Positions 8,540-17,097 of a stretch of DNA of 64,000 nt are shown here, in pieces (position 1 is the stretch's first letter; the number at the start of each line of letters is the position of its first letter). The translations under genes and the position numbers were made by a program. The stretch comes from Ruegeria arenilitoris (GTDB lineage Bacteria; Pseudomonadota; Alphaproteobacteria; Rhodobacterales; Rhodobacteraceae): the NCBI RefSeq assembly GCF_013030985.1, contig NZ_WPYP01000007.1:226208-290207 (forward strand), in the 5' to 3' direction. The notes below the pieces were generated by a model. That model was not told the origin of the DNA. It made no database searches and was given only the letters and a program-made list of their open reading frames with translations.

Positions 8540-10072
8540 TTATGCGCTGCCGGTGGCATACGCCATGATTGCTTCTTTCTTCGCGTCGTCCCGTTCAAAG
8601 TTCGACACGATCTCGCCTTCGCACATCACCAGAATCCGATCGCACATGCCCAAAACCTCGGGCAGTTCGGAAGAAATCATGATGACAGTGACACCCTGCT
8701 GGACCAGTTCGTTCAGCAGCTTGTAAATCTCGACCTTGGCGCCGATATCGATCCCGCGCGTAGGTTCATCCAGAATGAACACATCTGGGCGCGAGTTCAG
8801 CCACTTACCAAGAATGACCTTCTGCTGATTGCCGCCGCTGAGCGTACCGATCACTGTGTCAATCGAAGGCGTTTTGACGCCCAGCTGATCGACATATTCC
8901 TTGACGACTTTGCGTTCCTGCTGGGTGTTGATGATGCCCAGAACCTTTGAACTGATCGTCTCAAGCGAGGAAATTGTCGTGTTGAAGGAAATGGATTTGT
9001 CCAGAAACAGCCCCAAAGCCTTACGATCTTCGGTCAGCAGCGCGATACCGGCATCAATTGCGTCCTTCGGCGATTTGATGTCCAGCTTTTGCCCGTTCAG
9101 CTTCACTTCACCGGTGGTCTGGTCCGGATAGGCACCGAATACACCGCCAACCAGTTCGGTCCGGCCAGCGCCCATAAGCCCGGAGATGCCCAATATCTCG
9201 CCTTTGCGGGCAACGAAGCTGGCGTTCTTGACCAGATAGCTGCCAGGTAGGTCGGGGTTTGTGACGGACAGATCGTTGACCTCCAAAGTCACCTCACCCG
9301 GTGTGAAATCGACCTTGGGGAACATATCTTTGATGTCGCGCCCGACCATTCGGGCGATGATCTGATCAAGCGTGATATCCGCGATAGGCGTGACTTCACC
9401 GATGGTCTGGCCATCGCGCAGAACCGCAATCCGGTCGGCGATCTGCTCGATCTCTTCCATCTTGTGCGAGATATAGCACATGCAGACGCCATCGGCTTTC
9501 AGCTTGCGAATGATGCGGAAGAGATCCTTGACCTCTTTGTCCGTCAGCGCCGATGTAGGTTCGTCAAGCACCAGTATTTCCGCTTTTAGCGACAGAGCTT
9601 TGGCAATCTCGACCATCTGTTGTTTGCCCACAGTGATGTTCTGCACCAGATCTGTCGGACGAATGTCGTTGATACCCAGCTCGGTCAGCAGCTTTTGTGT
9701 TTCAGCAAATGTCTGGTTCCAGTTGATCCTGCCCTTGGCGTCAGTGAACTGGCGATCAAGAAAGATGTTTTCGGCAACCGACAAACCGGGGATCAGGTTG
9801 AGTTCCTGATAGATGATGCCAATGCCTGCTGCCTCGGCCTCTTTCGTATTCGCGAACCGGACTCTTTCACCGCGCAAAAAGATATCGCCCTCGTAAGTTG
9901 GATAGGGCCAAACCCCGCTAAGCACTTTCATGAGCGTGGATTTGCCCGCTCCGTTTTCTCCCATCAACGCCAAGAGTTCGCCCGAGCGGGCTTCGAAATT
10001 GACATTGTTCAGGGCGCGAACACCGGGAAAATCCTTGATGATACCCTGCATTTTCAGGACGACTTCAGACAT
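8540..10072 (-). CDS. sugar ABC transporter ATP-binding protein (two-domain, RbsA/XylG type)
   Basis: A 510-residue protein with two fused nucleotide-binding domains. Domain 1 has Walker A GENGAGKST and Walker B LVLDEPTSA. Domain 2 has a degenerate Walker A (GLMGAGRTE), signature LSGGNQQK and FILDEPTRG; this asymmetry is normal for RbsA/MglA/XylG. ATG 10072 is preferred because GGGA lies upstream and the N-terminus then aligns with the family; the frame extends 15 codons further up without a better start. It energises uptake for the two binding proteins that flank it. Confidence 0.92.
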   Translation of the reverse strand: MSEVVLKMQGIIKDFPGVRALNNVNFEARSGELLALMGENGAGKSTLMKVLSGVWPYPTYEGDIFLRGERVRFANTKEAEAAGIGIIYQELNLIPGLSVAENIFLDRQFTDAKGRINWNQTFAETQKLLTELGINDIRPTDLVQNITVGKQQMVEIAKALSLKAEILVLDEPTSALTDKEVKDLFRIIRKLKADGVCMCYISHKMEEIEQIADRIAVLRDGQTIGEVTPIADITLDQIIARMVGRDIKDMFPKVDFTPGEVTLEVNDLSVTNPDLPGSYLVKNASFVARKGEILGISGLMGAGRTELVGGVFGAYPDQTTGEVKLNGQKLDIKSPKDAIDAGIALLTEDRKALGLFLDKSISFNTTISSLETISSKVLGIINTQQERKVVKEYVDQLGVKTPSIDTVIGTLSGGNQQKVILGKWLNSRPDVFILDEPTRGIDIGAKVEIYKLLNELVQQGVTVIMISSELPEVLGMCDRILVMCEGEIVSNFERDDAKKEAIMAYATGSA

Positions 10073-10149
10073 GCTTTTTCCCATCACATTCAGAAAGGTA
10101 TTTCGGACATTCCCCACCCTGACCGGCAGTTTCGCCGTGACGGGTTAAG

Positions 10150-10221
10150 GAAGGAGGGCACCATGAAGCCGCGCGCGGGGAGTACACGCATAGGGAGCCA
10201 GATGGCGAAACGCCCTCCTTC
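10150..10221 (-). other. long-range inverted repeat between binding protein 2 and ATPase genes
   Basis: GAAGGAGGGC at 10150-10159 is perfectly complementary to GCCCTCCTTC at 10212-10221, with a 52-base loop that itself contains a GC-rich alternating stretch. It lies in the 167-base gap after the first gene of the operon. Such hairpins after a binding-protein gene often give that gene higher expression. There is no clear U-tract. Confidence 0.45.
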
Positions 10222-10239
10222 AGGAAAAGGTCCCGAGGA

Positions 10240-11289
10240 TCAATTCCCGTAGACTTCTTCCTTGGAGTAGAAGCCGCCAGCGATGATCGTGTCATCAATG
10301 TTGTCCTGAGTCACAAGCGTGATCGGGGTGACAATCGTCGGCACATCGGCGAAACCGTTGTTGATAACCTTGTCCACTTCGACAAGATCTGCAGGTGCGG
10401 TTTCCGGATCGGCAGCCAGGGCAACCGCCACTTCTGCTGCAGTTTCAGCCAGGGGATCGATCTGTTTCCAGATTTCAACGGCTTGCTTGCCTTGCGCAAC
10501 ATATTGGATATTGGCCAGGTCGGCATCAGATCCGGCTACAAACACTTTGTCCGATGACGCCAGCCCCTGTGCTTCCAGTGCCGCGATAACACCACGAGCC
10601 ATGCCGCTGTTGTTGGCGATAAACGCGTCGATGCTGTTGCTGTTAGAGGTCAGCGTGTTTTCCGCAGTCGCCATGGCCTTCTCAGATGACCAACCTTCAT
10701 GCGCCTGATTTGTTACCAGTTCCAACCCCGGGTTCGCTTCGACAATCTCCAACACACCGCTGCTCATCGCAATCGCGTTGGAGTCGCCGGGTTGACCTTG
10801 AATCAGGGCGATCTTGCCGGACACCTCTCCGTTCTTCTCCTGCAGCCATTCAACCATGGCTTCGCCTTGCAAGCGGCCCACGGCCCAGCTGTCCTGCATC
10901 ACCATCGCATCAAGCGGCCCGTCCACGAGCATCGAGTCATACCCGACAACGCGCACTCCTTCGCTGTTTGCCATGCTGACCATGCTTCCGGCGGTACCGG
11001 TGTTCACAGGCTGCAACACGATGACGTCTGCGCCCTTGGCGAGCATGTTTTCAAATTTCGCCAGCTGGGTCAGTTCGTCATTGTTCGCAGAATCAAAGAT
11101 GACTTCGGCACCAAGCTCCTCAGCTTTCTCAGTAAACGCCGCGCGGTCGCGCTTGTAGCGCTCTTCCTGCATGGTTTTCAGCAGAAAGCCAATTTTGACA
11201 TCGCCTGCATACGCTGTGCCGGCGGTCAGGGCGACGGCGGCGACGGAAAGCAAGGCGGTTCTACGGGTAATGGTCTGCAACAGGGACAT
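10240..11289 (-). CDS. periplasmic sugar-binding protein of an ABC transporter (copy 2)
   Basis: A 349-residue XylF-like binding protein. The signal peptide ends near AGTAYA and the mature protein begins GDVKIGFLLKTMQEERY. It shares VLQPVNT, VVGYDSML and VMQDSWAVG with the copy at 6216-7283, but differs in many surface segments. ATG 11289 follows GGAGGAAAT directly; upstream in-frame codons lack any site. It is the first gene of the operon and sits behind the only good promoter candidate, so it is probably the main binding protein. Confidence 0.9.
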   Translation of the reverse strand: MSLLQTITRRTALLSVAAVALTAGTAYAGDVKIGFLLKTMQEERYKRDRAAFTEKAEELGAEVIFDSANNDELTQLAKFENMLAKGADVIVLQPVNTGTAGSMVSMANSEGVRVVGYDSMLVDGPLDAMVMQDSWAVGRLQGEAMVEWLQEKNGEVSGKIALIQGQPGDSNAIAMSSGVLEIVEANPGLELVTNQAHEGWSSEKAMATAENTLTSNSNSIDAFIANNSGMARGVIAALEAQGLASSDKVFVAGSDADLANIQYVAQGKQAVEIWKQIDPLAETAAEVAVALAADPETAPADLVEVDKVINNGFADVPTIVTPITLVTQDNIDDTIIAGGFYSKEEVYGN

Positions 11290-11402
11290 ATTTCCTCCAG
11301 TGTATGTTCCTTGGCTGCCAGACCAATAGGTTCGGCAGCATGAAATGCTTCGCAAATTGTGCTGGATGCCGGCTAACCGGTGAGAACAAGCGTCAATCTC
11401 AA

Positions 11403-11471
11403 AGCGATAACGCTAACATAGCAGTGAAGAACGGGGGAGAATTTGTATATATAGACAGCATACATATTCAA
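11403..11471 (-). promoter_or_regulatory. promoter and LacI-like operator candidate for the sugar transport operon
   Basis: On the minus strand TTGAAT (11466-11471) and TATACA (11444-11449) are 16 bases apart. Downstream at 11403-11414 is AGCGATAACGCT, a 4+4 palindrome that continues into CGCTAACA, the half-site seen in many LacI/GalR operators. Its position just after the start site would suit repression. No LacI-type regulator gene is in the window, so this part is inference. Confidence 0.35.
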
Positions 11472-12211
11472 AACACCGTTGGGACCCCTGCGCCCAAAGG
11501 GATTTTGGATATTTAACAACACCATAATAGGTTGCCACTTACTAATCGAAAACATTGAAGTCTCTTGGACAGGCCGCGACAGAGTTGTACCGTAATCGCG
11601 AAGCGGGTTGTAAAGCCGCGAAATCGGCGATCAAACATCCTGATGAGATCGCCAGGCCGACACCGTCTGGTATTTTCTCTGGTGGCGTGCTCAAGCGGAC
11701 CAATAGGTCAATTCATGCAGACGTCGTCGAATGACCGCTAAGCAAGGCTGCGAATGGCTTTTTCGCGCTCGCCGCGAATGGCCGGTTTCCGCCCGATTCA
11801 TTTGAATAACAACGCGTTCTGGCGCGATAAGTACCGGCGCGGCCTGCACCGCCGTGCTTGTTTTTGGGGCCGCGGGATTTGGGCAAGCCAAACGCCCCCT
11901 GCCATCAGGGGAAAGACGCTGCCTTCCCCCTCGGGCAACCCTATTAGACAACACCGTGTCCTCGGCTACGCCTGCGGGCCGCACCACTACTGTCGAATAG
12001 CATTGCCTCGCCCCCATCCGCGTTCGGCACGTGGCAGATCAGCAGGAACACGCGCCTTCGGCGTCTGATCTGCAAATCAGCCCTGATTTTCCCAAAAAGT
12101 GAAGTCAGGATCATTGAAATCGGTCTAGGTGCTGGATGAAGGAAGTGAGGCGAAAATGGCAAGGTTCTGTCGCTGGTGGCAGAACTATGTGTCGCCTGAC
12201 ACAGATACCAA
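11472..12211. other. gene-poor gap between the sugar locus and tRNA-Arg
   Basis: About 740 bases without a supportable gene. Short open frames exist on both strands but lack ribosome binding sites and family likeness. Several inverted repeats are visible: GCAGATCAG / CTGATCTGC (12034-12042 and 12065-12073), AAATCAG / CTGATTT (12074-12080 and 12083-12089), GTGTC / GACAC near 12190-12203 and GTTCTG / CAGAAC just upstream of it. The last two lie downstream of the tRNA on its own strand and may end its transcript. The rest looks like degraded or non-coding DNA. Confidence 0.4.
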
Positions 12212-12288
12212 TGGCGGACCGAGGAGGATTCGAACCCCCGACCCCTTGATTCGTAGTCAAGTACTCTATCCAGCTGAGCTATCGGTCC
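12212..12288 (-). tRNA. tRNA-Arg (anticodon ACG)
   Basis: A 77-base minus-strand tRNA with encoded CCA. Acceptor GGACCGA pairs with TCGGTCC, the D-arm starts GCTCAGCTGG, the anticodon stem CTTGA/TCAAG holds loop CTACGAA, and the T-arm carries GGTTCGAATCC. A34 of ACG is expected to be deaminated to inosine and to read CGU, CGC and CGA. It stands alone, between the gap above and a sensor-kinase gene on the same strand. Confidence 0.97.
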
Positions 12289-12352
12289 GCGTTGGTGAGG
12301 CGCTATGTAGACCTACCTCCGGGGACGTGCAAGTCGATTCTACAAAAATAAT

Positions 12353-13735
12353 TTAAAAAGTCACGCCGCCCCGCGGCAGGCGGATTTCAAAGGTCGTTCC
12401 TTCGGGTCCGGTCTCGGCCAGAACAAGGTCTCCGCCATGTCCGCGCACCAGTTCTTGCGAGATCGCAAGACCAAGCCCCGAGCCCCCTTTGCGCACCCCG
12501 CCCTGGAATGGCGTGAACAAGTTCTCGCGGGCCTTGGGCGGCAGGCCGGGGCCGTTATCCCTTATTTCTATGCACCAGTCATCTTCATGTTCGCACCCGG
12601 CGATTGTGATCCTGCCCGGCTTGCCTGACGCCACCAGCGCCTGTCGCGCGTTGCGGACAAGGTTCATCATGACGCGGAACATCTGCTCGGGGTCAGCGCG
12701 GGCTATCAGATCTTCGGGCACGTCGTTGATGATTTCGACACATGCATCGGCGACAGCCAGCCTTTCGCTGGCCACAACGTCTTCGGCTACGTCGCGCAGG
12801 GGCACCATTGTCAGGGTCGGCGCGGGCTCTTCCGCGCGGCCAAAGGCCAACGTGCTTTCGCACAAGGACACCGCCCGGGTGATGGAGTTCACCAGCTTTG
12901 GCGCCATGCGCCGCACCAGCGGGTCATCGCTGGCCTCGATCCGGTCGGTGAACAGCTGCGCCGAGGTCAGGATGTTACGCAGATCGTGACTGACCTTAGC
13001 CACCGCACCGCCCAGCTGCGCCAGACGCTCGCGCTGTTTCAGGGCCTGCGTCAGTTCGGTTTGCAGCTGTTGCAAGGCCTCTTCCGCCTCGCGCAGTTCG
13101 GTCACCTTGGAATTGGGAGAGATGATTCCCCGCGCGTCCTCGGGGGCGCCCGCATAGCGCTGCATATAGCCCACGACGCCCTTGATGGGCTTCACCAGTA
13201 CAACCCGCACGGCAAGAAACAGGAAAAAAGCGGTGATGATCGAGATGACAAAGGACAGGCCCAGGATGCGCAGCCCGTAATCGGTCATCGCCATCCGCAG
13301 GGGTTCGCTGTCCGTGGTGACCTCGATCAGCAGGCCCGCCCCTTTGACCGGCTCGCCGATGACGCGAATGACCTCGTTTTCCGGCGTGAACAGGCGCGCT
13401 ACGGCATCCCGGATCAATATCCATGGCCCCGCATCGCGCAGGTCGTAGGTTTTGGTGATCGGCTCGGGAATCGGAGAAGACAGCATCAACTGCCGTACCT
13501 CGTCCCGCCGCAGCACCACGTTGTAGACCCCGGCGTTGGCCAGCAGTTCGGCCTCAAGATCTTCGGCCAGCATGTCATCGGCCAGCAACGCCAATGAGGC
13601 GATCTGGGCGCGCTCAAGCCGGTTCAGCAGGAAATCTTCGCGAAAACGCGCAATCGAGGGGACAAAGATCAGGACCTCGGCCAACATCACGAAGACCGTC
13701 GTCAGGATCAGAAATCGGCCCGACAGCGAGTTCAA
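12353..13735 (-). CDS. membrane sensor histidine kinase
   Basis: A 460-residue kinase. Transmembrane segments near residues 8-27 and 157-181 enclose a periplasmic sensor of about 130 residues without a motif I know. A HAMP-like linker and a coiled segment (about 210-240) follow. The H-box is KVSHDLRN with the phospho-acceptor H250, the N-box is MNLVRNARQAL, then DNGPGLP and GSGLGLAIS. No response-regulator gene is adjacent, so its partner is elsewhere. It ends 19 bases after the start of the gap that follows the flavoprotein stop, so the three minus-strand genes may be co-transcribed. Confidence 0.9.
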   Translation of the reverse strand: MNSLSGRFLILTTVFVMLAEVLIFVPSIARFREDFLLNRLERAQIASLALLADDMLAEDLEAELLANAGVYNVVLRRDEVRQLMLSSPIPEPITKTYDLRDAGPWILIRDAVARLFTPENEVIRVIGEPVKGAGLLIEVTTDSEPLRMAMTDYGLRILGLSFVISIITAFFLFLAVRVVLVKPIKGVVGYMQRYAGAPEDARGIISPNSKVTELREAEEALQQLQTELTQALKQRERLAQLGGAVAKVSHDLRNILTSAQLFTDRIEASDDPLVRRMAPKLVNSITRAVSLCESTLAFGRAEEPAPTLTMVPLRDVAEDVVASERLAVADACVEIINDVPEDLIARADPEQMFRVMMNLVRNARQALVASGKPGRITIAGCEHEDDWCIEIRDNGPGLPPKARENLFTPFQGGVRKGGSGLGLAISQELVRGHGGDLVLAETGPEGTTFEIRLPRGGVTF

Positions 13736-13753
13736 TCTGCTCTCCCTTCCCGG

Positions 13754-15172
13754 TCAGGGTATCCAGCGCTGGACGAACCGGACCACACGTTTAACCATTT
13801 GATTCTCAAACAGCCTTGGCGAGAAATAGGCGCCCGCCACCCTTTTGTTAAGCTCTCCGATCGTCGGATAGGGCGCAACCATTGCAGCGATCTGCCCCAT
13901 CTTCAGGTTATTGGCCAAGGCCAGCGACCACAAGTTGATCAGTTCGCCCGCCTGATGACCCACGATTGTGGCGCCCACAGGTCGGCCTTTTACGACCATG
14001 ACCTTAATGAAGCCTTTCGTCTTGCGTTCCGAAATGGCGCGGTCGTTGTGGTGGTAGTCAAAGCGCGCAATTTCGAGATTGTCGCCGTGCTGATCCCGCG
14101 CCTGTGCCTCGGTCAGGCCGACCTGCGCCAATTCGGGGTCGGTATAGGTGGCCCAGGGGATATGGGCTGTCTTTGCCTTGGAGGGTAGCCCAAATAAGGC
14201 AGATCGAATGATGATCCCGGCGTGATATCCGGCCACATGGGTAAACTGCATCCCGCCTGCAACGTCACCGATGGCATAGACCTTGCGGTTTGAGGTGCGC
14301 AGCGACTCATCCACTTTGATGCCAGTACGCGTCGGCTCGACACCGGCATCCTTCAGGTTCAGACGGTCCGTATTGGCCTTGCGTCCGGCGGCTAGAAACA
14401 GGTGCGAGCCGGTATAGATGTCGCCATTCTCGGTCACGACCTCGACCAGGCCCTTATTGTTGCGAATTTGGGCAACCATCGCCTGTTCGTGGATCGCCAC
14501 GCCTTCGGCCCGCAGCGTGTCCAGCACGATCTCTGCCGCTTCGGGGTCGTCCTTGCCCAGCGCCTGCAAGCCCTCGATTACCGTCACCTCGCAACCCAGA
14601 CGGATATGGGCCTGCGCCATCTCCATGCCGATGGGGCCGCCACCGATGATCAGCAGATGCTCGGGCTTGTCGCGCAGATCAAAGATCGTCTCGTTGGTGT
14701 AATAGGGCACCTGGTCCAGCCCGGGAATGGGCGGCACCAGAGGCGACGATCCGGTCGCAATCACCACCCGCCGCGCGGTGATCAAGTGATCGCCCGCCTG
14801 CACCTGGGTCGGGGAGACAAAGCTGCCGTATTCGCGGATCACCCTGACACCGAAGCCCTCGAACCGGTCCTGACTGTCCATTGGTTCGATCTGGGCGATC
14901 ACGTCATGCACATGATCCTTCGCGGCGGCATAGTCCACCTGCGGCACCACATCAGCCACGCCCAGCGCGGCGGAATGCGCCTGCCCATAGGCGGCCTTGC
15001 CACTGGCGATCAGGGCCTTAGAGGGCACACAGCCGAAATTCAGGCAATCGCCGCCCATCTTGTGACCTTCCAGCAAGATGACATCCGCCCCCATCTGGCT
15101 GGCCCCGGCGGCCACGGACAAACCGCCCGACCCGGCCCCGATCACCAGGATATCGGTTTTCAGTTCTTGCAT
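13754..15172 (-). CDS. FAD-dependent pyridine nucleotide-disulfide oxidoreductase, MerA-like
   Basis: A 472-residue class I flavoprotein. FAD-binding GAGSGG is followed by the redox disulfide GGDCLNFGCVPSK and the NAD(P)-binding GGGPIGMEMA. The C-terminal interface reads APYPTIGE, where lipoamide dehydrogenases carry a catalytic His before the Pro. A Tyr there is the mercuric-reductase pattern, yet the C-terminal cysteine pair and the N-terminal metal-binding domain of MerA are both absent. So neither dihydrolipoamide nor Hg(II) reduction can be assumed. ATG 15172 sits 4 bases after the upstream stop with AGGA before it. Paired with a VTT protein, a pairing seen in other bacteria. Confidence 0.85.
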   Translation of the reverse strand: MQELKTDILVIGAGSGGLSVAAGASQMGADVILLEGHKMGGDCLNFGCVPSKALIASGKAAYGQAHSAALGVADVVPQVDYAAAKDHVHDVIAQIEPMDSQDRFEGFGVRVIREYGSFVSPTQVQAGDHLITARRVVIATGSSPLVPPIPGLDQVPYYTNETIFDLRDKPEHLLIIGGGPIGMEMAQAHIRLGCEVTVIEGLQALGKDDPEAAEIVLDTLRAEGVAIHEQAMVAQIRNNKGLVEVVTENGDIYTGSHLFLAAGRKANTDRLNLKDAGVEPTRTGIKVDESLRTSNRKVYAIGDVAGGMQFTHVAGYHAGIIIRSALFGLPSKAKTAHIPWATYTDPELAQVGLTEAQARDQHGDNLEIARFDYHHNDRAISERKTKGFIKVMVVKGRPVGATIVGHQAGELINLWSLALANNLKMGQIAAMVAPYPTIGELNKRVAGAYFSPRLFENQMVKRVVRFVQRWIP

Positions 15173-15176
15173 GAGA

Positions 15177-15908
15177 TCAGCTGTCCTTTCGGCCACGCAG
15201 GGCTTTGATGACTATCGGCAGAGCCGCCAGCACACACAAGCCAATGATCGGGCCAATGACGAAGGGCTCCCACAGCAGCGAGACATCCGGCGTCTCACCC
15301 CGGTCGAACACGCCGCCCAGCCCGACGCCGATCCATGTATAGACAATGCCGCCCGGAATGATGCCCAGCGCCGTGGTGACCAGGAAATTGCGGAACTTCA
15401 CCCCCACCAGCGCAGGCACCAGATTGGCGACAAAGAACGGCACCACCGGCACAAGGCGCAACAGGAACAGCACCGGGATTTCATTCTCGCGCAACCCGTC
15501 CTTGAGCTTTTTGATGGTGCCTTCCGAGGATTCCAATCGCGCCGTCAGGGATTCGCCCAACCCCCAACGCGCCGCGAGAAAGATGGCCGAGGCGCCGATG
15601 GTGGCGGCAAAGACGTTAAAGACCGTGCCTGCAATCAAACCGAACAGGAACCCGCCTGTCATCGAGGCCACTGCAGCACCCGGCAGCGAAAAGGCGACGA
15701 TGACAATGTATATCGCCACAAAAGCCGCCGCCATGGACCAGTAATTGGCATCCCGCCATGCCAAAAGGGCCTCGCGATTGTCGCGCAGCGTCTCGAATGT
15801 CAGGTAATCGCCCAGCGTAAAGAACCCCACCGCGGCCACGGCGAGAATCACCAGCAAAGGGATATGGCGCGCAAGCCCGTTGCGCGGTGCCTGAGTTGTG
15901 TCGCTCAT
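15177..15908 (-). CDS. TVP38/TMEM64 (VTT domain) membrane protein
   Basis: A 243-residue integral membrane protein with about five hydrophobic segments. The VTT core contains FSLPGAAVASMTGGFLFG and later FLLRLVPVVPFFVANLVPALVGV, both typical of the DedA/TVP38 group, which includes lipid scramblase-like and membrane-homeostasis proteins. Start 15908 (MSDTTQ) matches the family N-terminus; the ATG at 15935 (MKRTKP) has a stronger GGGGG site and would add nine residues. Its stop almost touches the MerA-like gene, so the two are probably one transcript. Confidence 0.85.
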   Translation of the reverse strand: MSDTTQAPRNGLARHIPLLVILAVAAVGFFTLGDYLTFETLRDNREALLAWRDANYWSMAAAFVAIYIVIVAFSLPGAAVASMTGGFLFGLIAGTVFNVFAATIGASAIFLAARWGLGESLTARLESSEGTIKKLKDGLRENEIPVLFLLRLVPVVPFFVANLVPALVGVKFRNFLVTTALGIIPGGIVYTWIGVGLGGVFDRGETPDVSLLWEPFVIGPIIGLCVLAALPIVIKALRGRKDS

Positions 15909-16205
15909 GAGGCTATCCGGTTTCGTTCGTTTCATTCTGCCCCCAACATGCGCCGCCAAAGGGCTGCACAACAGGGACATCACGCGGCCTTGATGTTTTC
16001 CGCAGGGAATGTGAGGGTTTGGGGCGTCAAAACCGCGATTTTGAAACCTTTTGCCTGCTGCGGTTACAGAATTGTTGCAAAAGGGGATAAAACCCCCACC
16101 TAGGGGTTTGACTTACCCCCCGCTTCCCAGTAGAGGACGGGCTTCGAACACTAGGGCCAGGCGAATCCGCGCCGCACCCCACCGCTATAGATTGGAGACG
16201 GAGCG

Positions 16206-16340
16206 ATGAAACGCACCTATCAGCCTTCGAACCTGGTTCGCAAACGCCGCCACGGTTTCCGCGCGCGCATGGCCACCAAGGCCGGCCGCAAAATCCTGAA
16301 CGCGCGCCGCGCACGTGGCCGCAAATCGCTGAGCGCGTAA
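16206..16340 (+). CDS. rpmH: 50S ribosomal protein L34
   Basis: A 44-residue highly basic protein beginning [18 protein letters not shown] and ending in RKSLSA, the full L34 pattern. GGAGACGGAGCG precedes the ATG. It is too short for common gene cut-offs. It opens the plus-strand rpmH-rnpA-yidD block. Confidence 0.98.
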
Positions 16341-16365
16341 ACCGCTCACCGATCAGGTTATGAAC

Positions 16366-16791
16366 ATGACGCCGCCGGAGGCCCCTGTGGATGGTAAGAA
16401 CCACCCCGGGGAAATGCCCCCGGCGGCGTCCGTTTGCGCGCCTGAAACTTTGACCGTTCTCAAGAAACGGTCAGATTTCCTGAAAGCCGCACGCGCGCGC
16501 CGGCAGGGCACCTCATCGATGATGGTACAGGCCCGCAGGCGTGCCCCGGACGAAGCGCCGGGGATTCGCGTCGGTTTCACGTGTTCCAAGAAGGTCGGCA
16601 ACGCTGTGGCTCGCAACCGCGCCAAGCGACGCTTGCGCGAGGCCGCGCGTGCAGTGCTGCCTGTTCAGGGGCAGGACGGGTGGGACTACGTTCTGATCGG
16701 CCGTGCCGAAGTAACTGCCGCACGCCCGTTCGAGGCTCTGCTGGATGACTTGCGCTACGCCCTGCGCAAAGTGCACGGGCAGCAGAAATGA
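16366..16791 (+). CDS. rnpA: ribonuclease P protein component
   Basis: A 141-residue basic protein. The N-terminal [10 protein letters not shown] and the RNA-binding signature with [19 protein letters not shown] identify RnpA, which supports the catalytic RNA in 5' processing of tRNA precursors. It has about 30 extra residues before the conserved start, as seen in related bacteria. ATG 16366 has AGG 8 bases upstream; an ATG two codons earlier is also possible. The stop overlaps the yidD start (ATGA). Confidence 0.96.
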   Translation: MTPPEAPVDGKNHPGEMPPAASVCAPETLTVLKKRSDFLKAARARRQGTSSMMVQARRRAPDEAPGIRVGFTCSKKVGNAVARNRAKRRLREAARAVLPVQGQDGWDYVLIGRAEVTAARPFEALLDDLRYALRKVHGQQK

Positions 16792-17030
16792 CTTTTCTGT
16801 CGCATATCCTTGCCCTGCCCGTCCGGGCCTATCGGCTGGTGTTCAGCCCCTGGGTCGGGTTCAACTGTCGCTATCAGCCCACATGCTCGGCCTATGCGCT
16901 GGAAGCGCTGGAAAAACACGGCGCCGTCAAAGGGGCGTGGCTGGCTGCCCGGCGGATCGGGCGCTGTCATCCATGGGGCGGTGACGGGTACGACCCGGTG
17001 CCCGAGTGCAAGTGCGACGATTCCGCGTGA
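16788..17030 (+). CDS. yidD: membrane protein insertion efficiency factor YidD
   Basis: An 80-residue protein of the YidD family. Conserved stretches are [22 protein letters not shown] and [18 protein letters not shown], with the family cysteines. YidD assists YidC-dependent membrane insertion at the inner membrane. It overlaps rnpA by four bases, so translation is probably coupled. yidC itself is not adjacent here but lies 4.4 kb further on. Confidence 0.95.
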   Translation: MTFLSHILALPVRAYRLVFSPWVGFNCRYQPTCSAYALEALEKHGAVKGAWLAARRIGRCHPWGGDGYDPVPECKCDDSA

Positions 17031-17097
17031 CCCCCGGTCAGACTTGACCCATCAAATTCTGCGCTGAACACTTGGACCCACAAAGCCCGAGGTCCAG

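Noticed and set aside
11547..11737. Short plus frame reading LGQAATELYRNREAGCK
   Set aside because: It looks protein-like but lacks an ATG, a binding site and any family I can name, so no gene is called.
12034..12073. Hairpin as a possible structured RNA gene
   Set aside because: A 9-bp stem with a large irregular loop and no promoter or tRNA, RNase P, SRP or tmRNA landmark is not enough.
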